A stretch of DNA of 10,889 nucleotides from Devosia sp. (GTDB taxonomy: Bacteria; Pseudomonadota; Alphaproteobacteria; Rhizobiales; Devosiaceae): contig JAEUMC010000670.1 of NCBI GenBank assembly GCA_016793415.1, forward strand, positions 1 through 10,889, in the 5' to 3' direction. Each line of letters begins with the position of its first letter. Positions within the stretch are counted from its first letter, which is position 1. The position numbers and the translations under genes were made by a program. A model generated the notes under the pieces. It was not told the DNA's origin. It was given only the letters and a program-made list of their open reading frames with translations, and made no database searches. Below are positions 6,913 through 10,889 of the stretch, piece by piece.

Positions 6913-8409
6913 ATGCCGAACCGGATCGAGATCAAGACCGCCGCCCTGCCGCTCAAGGCGACCGGGACGCTGGTTGTCTATGTCGCCGAAGGCGCTGCCC
7001 CTACCGGAGGCGCGGCCGAGGTCTGGAAGGCCACAGGGCTCGACTGGCACAAGGTGTCCGCTGCCGCCAACTTCAAGGGCAAGCAGGGGCAGGCGATCGA
7101 GTTGCTGGCGCCGGCCGGCGTCGCCGCCGATCGGCTGCTGGTGCTCGGCAGCGGCAAGCCGGCACCCGACGCCGGGCTCTCGGCCTGGACCGACCGCGGC
7201 GGTTCCCTCGCCGGCAAGCTGGCCGGCGTCAGGGCAAGCAAGGCCGCCGTGCTGCTCGACGATGCCGAAGCGACACCGGAGCGAGTCGGCGAACTGGCCG
7301 CCGGCCTCCGCCTCCGTCACTACCGGTTCGATCGCTATAAGCCGGCCAAGACCGATGACAACGGCGACAGCGCGCTGACCGTCACCTTGCATGTCGATGG
7401 CAAGTCCGCCGCCGACAAGGCCATTGCCGACCGCCAGGCTACCGCGGAGGGCACGCTGCTCGCGCGCGACCTGATCCATCTGCCGCCCAACGTGCTGGGC
7501 ACGCTCGAATTCGCTGCTGAAGCAGCCAAGCTTGCCGAACTCGGCGTCGAGATCGAGCAGCTCGACGAGAAGGCGATGCGCAAGCTGGGCATGAATGCGC
7601 TGCTCGGCGTGGCGCAGGGCTCGGCCCGGCCGCCACGCCTCGTCATCATGCGCTGGAATGGCGGCAAGGCGAAGGAGCAGCCGATCGCCTTTATCGGCAA
7701 GGGCGTGGTGTTCGATTCCGGTGGCATCTCGATCAAGCCCGGCCTCGGCATGGAGGATATGAAGGGCGACATGGGTGGCGCAGCTGCCGTCACCGGCCTG
7801 ATGCACGCGCTTGCCGCCCGCAAGGCCAAGGTCAACGCCATCGGCGTCATCGGGCTGGTGGAGAACATGCCGTCGGGCACCGCCTATCGGCCGGGCGATA
7901 TTCTCACGGCCATGAGCGGCACCACCATCGAGATCGTCAACACCGACGCCGAGGGGCGCCTCGTCCTCGCCGATGCCCTTTGGTACACGCAGGATCGCTT
8001 CAAGCCAAAGTTCATGATCAACCTCGCGACCCTCACCGGCGCCATCGGCGTGGCGCTCGGCAGCGATCATGCGGGGCTGTTCTCCAACAATGACGAGCTG
8101 TCGGCCAAATTGCTGGCCGCAGGTCTCGCCACCGGCGAAAAGCTCTGGCGCATGCCGATGGGCGCAGCCTACGACAAGCAGATCGACAGCCGCTTCGCCG
8201 ACATCAAGAACTCGGGCGGCCGCCCGGCCGGCTCGATCACCGCCGCGCAGTTCCTTGCGCGCTTTGTGAACGATGTGCCTTGGGCGCATCTCGATATCGC
8301 CGCCGTGGCGCTCGCCTCGCCCACCAGCGAGACCAACACTGCCTGGGCCTCCGGTTTCGGCGTGGCGCTGCTCGACCGGCTGGTCCGCGACAACTACGAG
8401 GCCAAATGA
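6913..8409 (+). CDS. pepA: Leucyl aminopeptidase PepA (M17 family)
   Basis: PepA is a cytosolic, two-metal aminopeptidase that removes N-terminal residues, usually as a hexamer; in some bacteria it also binds DNA. The 498-residue protein has a variable N-terminal domain (about 1-165) and the conserved M17 catalytic domain. Metal and catalytic residues line up exactly with E. coli PepA at a constant offset of seven: K263, D268, D286, D345 and E347 as metal ligands, with K275 and R349 catalytic. They lie in [15 protein letters not shown] (262-276), MKGDMGG (283-289) and the family signature NTDAEGRL (343-350). The frame is open from an ATG at 6877, but [10 protein letters not shown] from 6913 is the usual N-terminus and AAGG lies about eleven bases before it. 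The stop overlaps the next start by four bases (ATGA), so the three plus-strand genes are probably one operon. Confidence 0.97.
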   Translation: MPNRIEIKTAALPLKATGTLVVYVAEGAAPTGGAAEVWKATGLDWHKVSAAANFKGKQGQAIELLAPAGVAADRLLVLGSGKPAPDAGLSAWTDRGGSLAGKLAGVRASKAAVLLDDAEATPERVGELAAGLRLRHYRFDRYKPAKTDDNGDSALTVTLHVDGKSAADKAIADRQATAEGTLLARDLIHLPPNVLGTLEFAAEAAKLAELGVEIEQLDEKAMRKLGMNALLGVAQGSARPPRLVIMRWNGGKAKEQPIAFIGKGVVFDSGGISIKPGLGMEDMKGDMGGAAAVTGLMHALAARKAKVNAIGVIGLVENMPSGTAYRPGDILTAMSGTTIEIVNTDAEGRLVLADALWYTQDRFKPKFMINLATLTGAIGVALGSDHAGLFSNNDELSAKLLAAGLATGEKLWRMPMGAAYDKQIDSRFADIKNSGGRPAGSITAAQFLARFVNDVPWAHLDIAAVALASPTSETNTAWASGFGVALLDRLVRDNYEAK

Positions 8410-8969
8410 CCGGGGAACTGCCCGATCTGCCGCTTGTCGCCAACCCGTCGCGCCTCTGGCTGCTGCCGATCGCGGCAATCGCCCTGTTCGCCGGGCTGGT
8501 GGCGCTGCTGCCGAGCGGGCTGCTGCTGGCGAGTCTGTTCGGCCTGCTCGGCATGCATCCGAGCGTCGATCTGACCCTGCTGGCGCTGCCGACCCTGGCG
8601 GTGGCGGTGTTCTTTCTGGCCGTCGCGGCTGGCGTGATCGGCGATCTCAGGCTCGAGCGCCCGGTGCTGACCATCGACCAGCATGGTGTGTTCGATCGTC
8701 GCGTCACCGATGCTCCGATCGCCTGGGCTGACGTGGCGGAGGTTGCCCCGGCTCACGGCGGGGGCGGTGTGCTGCTGGCGCTCAAGACCCCGCGCGAGAC
8801 CCGCCTCAGCCCCTATCGCGCCGGCACGGCCGGGTTTCGTCAGCCGGCGGCCGGCCTCGCCAATATTCCCGTGCGGGCCATGGACCGGCCCGCACGACTG
8901 CTGGCCGAGACGCTTACGGCGCTGGCCTTGCGCCATGGCGCCGTGCCGCCGACGGAGGAGGGGACGTGA
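8406..8969 (+). CDS. Small two-helix membrane protein of unknown function, possibly with a PH-like domain
   Basis: I cannot assign a named function. The 187-residue product has two hydrophobic stretches (about 17-49, long and possibly bent at PSG, and 58-79). A soluble C-terminal part of about 100 residues follows. Its beginning, [20 protein letters not shown] (86-105) followed by AWADVAEV, resembles the first strands of bacterial membrane-anchored PH-like domains of the kind found in STM3941-type proteins; this likeness is from memory of the pattern. No catalytic motif or cysteine is visible. The ATG overlaps the pepA stop (ATGA) and the stop overlaps the holC start (GTGA), so it is translated within the pepA-holC unit. 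The start is firm because upstream extension would run into pepA coding sequence. GC content and composition match the neighbours, giving no sign of recent transfer. Confidence 0.8.
   Translation: MTGELPDLPLVANPSRLWLLPIAAIALFAGLVALLPSGLLLASLFGLLGMHPSVDLTLLALPTLAVAVFFLAVAAGVIGDLRLERPVLTIDQHGVFDRRVTDAPIAWADVAEVAPAHGGGGVLLALKTPRETRLSPYRAGTAGFRQPAAGLANIPVRAMDRPARLLAETLTALALRHGAVPPTEEGT
8954..8963 (+). promoter_or_regulatory. Strong ribosome binding site for holC
   Basis: The purine run GGAGGAGGGG lies two bases before the GTG at 8966, with its GGAGG core about seven bases away. It sits inside the end of the preceding gene and supports the GTG start, which overlaps that gene's stop codon. Confidence 0.7.
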
Positions 8970-9412
8970 CCGAGATCCTGTTCTATCACCTCGAAAGCCA
9001 GCCACTCGAACGCGTGCTGCCGGTACTGCTCGAAAAGTCGCTGGAGCGCGGCTGGAGCGCTGTCGTCGAAACCGCCAGCGAGGAGCGGGCTCGGCTGCTC
9101 GACGATATGCTGTGGACCTATCGCGACGACAGCTTCCTGCCGCACTCGCTGGCCGGCGGCGACGCCGATCATCTACAGCCGGTGCTGATCACCACCCGGC
9201 CGCACAATCCCAACAATGCCGAGGTCCGGTTCTTTGTCGATCGCGCCGTACCGCAGTCAGGCGAGGGGTACCAGCGCATCGTCTTCATGTTCTCCGGCCA
9301 CGATCCCGACGCAGTGACGGAAGCCCGGGCCGCCTGGAAGGCGCTGCGCGACGGCAACGAAGTCACCTACTGGCAGCAGGACGGCAACGGCAGGTGGACG
9401 AAGAAGGGGTAG
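8966..9412 (+). CDS. holC: DNA polymerase III chi subunit HolC
   Basis: Chi links the polymerase III clamp loader (through psi in enterobacteria) to single-stranded DNA-binding protein. The 148-residue protein has the family length and its key block: LLDDMLWTYRDDSFLPH (44-60), then PVLITTRPHNPNNA (72-85), FFVDRAVP (89-96) and a C-terminal W-rich end. The opening [21 protein letters not shown] is also typical. The start is GTG at 8966, backed by a strong Shine-Dalgarno run, overlapping the upstream stop (GTGA). Pairing of pepA with holC is widespread in proteobacteria; here a membrane protein gene separates them. Alphaproteobacteria generally lack a recognisable psi, so the partner is unclear. 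Its stop faces the convergent cupin gene after 19 bases with no visible terminator. Confidence 0.93.
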   Translation: MTEILFYHLESQPLERVLPVLLEKSLERGWSAVVETASEERARLLDDMLWTYRDDSFLPHSLAGGDADHLQPVLITTRPHNPNNAEVRFFVDRAVPQSGEGYQRIVFMFSGHDPDAVTEARAAWKALRDGNEVTYWQQDGNGRWTKKG

Positions 9413-9431
9413 GGGGACCAGGCGACGAGTC

Positions 9432-9860
9432 TCAGCCCGGCTCCCACCCGTCTTCCGCCTGCTCGAACTTCGAGAACTGAAACCCCGGCGCTACGGTGCA
9501 GCCGACCAGCGTCCAGTCGCCGAGGCATGCCGCGCGCTGCCAGGCATTGCCGGGGATCACCAGTTGCGGCCGTTCGCCGGCGATGAGGTTGTTGCCGAGT
9601 GCGTGCTCGGTGACGCTCTTGCCATCACGCGAGATATCGAGCCGCATCGGCGCGCCGGCATACCAGTGCCACACCTCGGCCGAGTCCACCCGGTGCCAGG
9701 CGCCGGTCTGGTGGTTGCTCAGCAGGTAGTAGATCAGCGTCGAGTGCGGTCGGCCGGTGCCGTTGAGCGTGTCGGCGAAGGTCTGCTTGTAGAAGCCGCC
9801 CTCGGGGTGCGGCTCCATGCCAAGCAGCGCCACCACTTCGCTTGCGGTCATTGCCGTCAT
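9432..9860 (-). CDS. DUF985 cupin-fold protein
   Basis: This 142-residue protein belongs to the DUF985 (cupin_5) family, single-domain beta-barrels related to yeast YML079w whose substrate is not established. The conserved features are HPEGGFYKQTF (18-28), STLIYYLL (40-47) and WHRVDSAEVWHWYAG (55-69), whose H56, E62 and H65 are candidate ligands. VIPGNAWQRA (101-110) and GCTVAPGFQF (120-129) follow. The ATG at 9860 overlaps the ABC-F stop by four bases (ATGA) and has AAGGG seven bases upstream, so the two are probably co-translated. An in-frame ATG three codons later is an alternative. Its 3' end converges on holC. Family assignment is firm; biochemical role is unknown. Confidence 0.9.
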   Translation of the reverse strand: MTAMTASEVVALLGMEPHPEGGFYKQTFADTLNGTGRPHSTLIYYLLSNHQTGAWHRVDSAEVWHWYAGAPMRLDISRDGKSVTEHALGNNLIAGERPQLVIPGNAWQRAACLGDWTLVGCTVAPGFQFSKFEQAEDGWEPG

Positions 9861-10889
9861 CCCATCGCCCTTTCGGCCTGCTCCAGCTCTTCGCTGAGCG
9901 TCAGCCAGCTTTCCTCGACCTTGGCGATTTCGCCCTCGAACCGCGCCTTGTCCTTGCCCAGCAGGATCACCCGTTCGGGCGCTCCGTCATAGGTTTTGGG
10001 GTCGGCGAGGAAACCATCCACTCGCGCCAGTTCAGTTCTCAGCCGGCCGAGCTTCTGTTCGAGGTCCTTGATCGATTTGCGCAGCGGCGCCACTTCGGCG
10101 CGCTTCGCCGCGGCATCCTGCCGGGCCGCCTTGCGGTCCTCGACCAATGGAGCCGCGTCCTTCTTGCCGCCCTTGCCGCTGCTGCTCGAGGTCAGGAGCC
10201 GCTGGTAGGTGTCGAGGTCCTCGTCGAATTCCTCGATCGTGCCGTTCTGGGCGATCCACAGCTTGTCGACCGTGGCGTCGATCAGGTGGCGGTCGTGGCT
10301 GATGATCAGTACGGCGCCCGAGTAATCGTTGAGGGCCGCCACCAGCGCGTCGCGGCTGTCGATATCGAGATGGTTGGTCGGCTCGTCGAGGATCAGCATC
10401 CCGGGCCCGCCGAAGGTGATGAGCCCGAGCAGGAGGCGCGCCCGCTCGCCACCCGAGAGGTTCTTCACCTTGGTATCCATGCGCGAGGTGGTCAGCCCCA
10501 TCTGCGCCACACGCGAGCGGCGCTTGGCCTCGCTGTCATAGGGCATCAGGTCGATGACATGCTCGAACGGAGTCTGTTCGGGCTTCAGCTTGTCGAGCTG
10601 GTGCTGGGCGAAATAGGCGATCTCCAGGCCTTTGCCCTTGCGCATTTCGCCGCCCATGGGCTTCAGGTCGCCCGACAGCAGTTTGGCGAAGGTCGATTTG
10701 CCGTTGCCGTTGACGCCGATCAGCGCGATGCGGTCGTCCGGGTCGATCCGGTTGGTGATGTGGCGGAGGATCACCTTGTCGCCATAGCCTACCGACACGT
10801 TGTCGAAGGTCATCATCGGCGACGCCGGAATCTTCTTGGGATCGGGGAAGTTGAACGGCGAGGAGCTCTCGTCGAACATCGCTGCCGGT
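9857..10889 (-). CDS. ABC-F family ATPase, C-terminal half (YheS-like; 5' end outside window)
   Basis: ABC-F proteins carry two ATPase domains on one chain, lack membrane segments, and usually act on ribosomes. Only about 344 codons are visible. The open frame enters from the right edge with a linker (FPDPKKIPASPM) that normally joins the first nucleotide-binding domain to the second, so the Met near 10879 is internal. The second domain is complete. Numbered from that Met it has Walker A GVNGNGKST (55-63), signature LSGGERARL (141-149), Walker B MLILDEPTNHLD (161-172) and the switch histidine in ISHDRH (193-198). AYFAQHQLDKLKP (88-100) strongly recalls YheS. A lysine-rich stretch and a predicted coiled coil (about 245-338) form the C-terminal extension. 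The stop overlaps the DUF985 start. YheS-type rather than Uup is favoured but not certain. Confidence 0.93.
   Translation of the reverse strand, partial: PAAMFDESSSPFNFPDPKKIPASPMMTFDNVSVGYGDKVILRHITNRIDPDDRIALIGVNGNGKSTFAKLLSGDLKPMGGEMRKGKGLEIAYFAQHQLDKLKPEQTPFEHVIDLMPYDSEAKRRSRVAQMGLTTSRMDTKVKNLSGGERARLLLGLITFGGPGMLILDEPTNHLDIDSRDALVAALNDYSGAVLIISHDRHLIDATVDKLWIAQNGTIEEFDEDLDTYQRLLTSSSSGKGGKKDAAPLVEDRKAARQDAAAKRAEVAPLRKSIKDLEQKLGRLRTELARVDGFLADPKTYDGAPERVILLGKDKARFEGEIAKVEESWLTLSEELEQAERAMG

Noticed and set aside
6847..8478. Open minus-strand frame of 543 codons opposite pepA
   Set aside because: pepA on the other strand has every catalytic residue. The antisense product has low-complexity composition with no recognisable family.
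10877..10879. ATG near the right edge as the start of the ABC protein
   Set aside because: The frame continues to the window edge and the sequence is an interdomain linker of ABC-F proteins, so this Met is internal.
1..10889. Mobile elements, CRISPR arrays, tRNA or rRNA genes, defence genes
   Set aside because: No transposase or integrase motif, regularly spaced repeat, tRNA cloverleaf or rRNA sequence was recognised; gene content is housekeeping throughout.

Overview
The window looks like an ordinary chromosomal housekeeping region from a GC-rich alphaproteobacterium. It most resembles Hyphomicrobiales such as Devosia and relatives, a placement inferred from protein style and gene order rather than from a database search. 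The gene order lptF-lptG-lptD-surA-pdxA, divergent from pepA-holC, is an arrangement known in alphaproteobacteria. No phage, transposon, CRISPR, rRNA or tRNA signal is visible.

Layout. Positions 1-60 lie downstream of pdxA and hold an imperfect GC-rich stem-loop. From 6682 down to 61 on the minus strand runs an outer-membrane biogenesis operon: lptF, lptG and lptD (lipopolysaccharide export), a SurA-like periplasmic chaperone, and pdxA (vitamin B6 synthesis). lptF/lptG/lptD are joined by 4-base start/stop overlaps. The lptD-surA and surA-pdxA gaps are each about 110 bases and contain clear inverted repeats. Positions 6683-6912 are a divergent control region with a good sigma70-type promoter for pepA and a 40-base nested inverted repeat. 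On the plus strand, pepA (leucyl aminopeptidase), a small two-helix membrane protein with a possible PH-like domain, and holC (DNA polymerase III chi) follow with 4-base overlaps. holC converges, with 19 bases between stop codons, on a minus-strand pair: a DUF985 cupin protein and the C-terminal half of an ABC-F ATPase of YheS type that runs off the right edge.

How the genes work together. LptF and LptG are the membrane pair that, with the ATPase LptB, push LPS toward the LptD translocon in the outer membrane. SurA-family chaperones help fold outer-membrane barrels, LptD among them, so four successive genes serve one process. pdxA is a frequent passenger of this cluster. pepA and holC are a common pair without an obvious functional link.

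I found no convincing new multi-gene system. The points most worth checking are the structured intercistronic regions around surA and pdxA, the uncertain pdxA start, the cysteine pattern of LptD, the altered cytoplasmic motif of LptF, and the unassigned membrane protein between pepA and holC.
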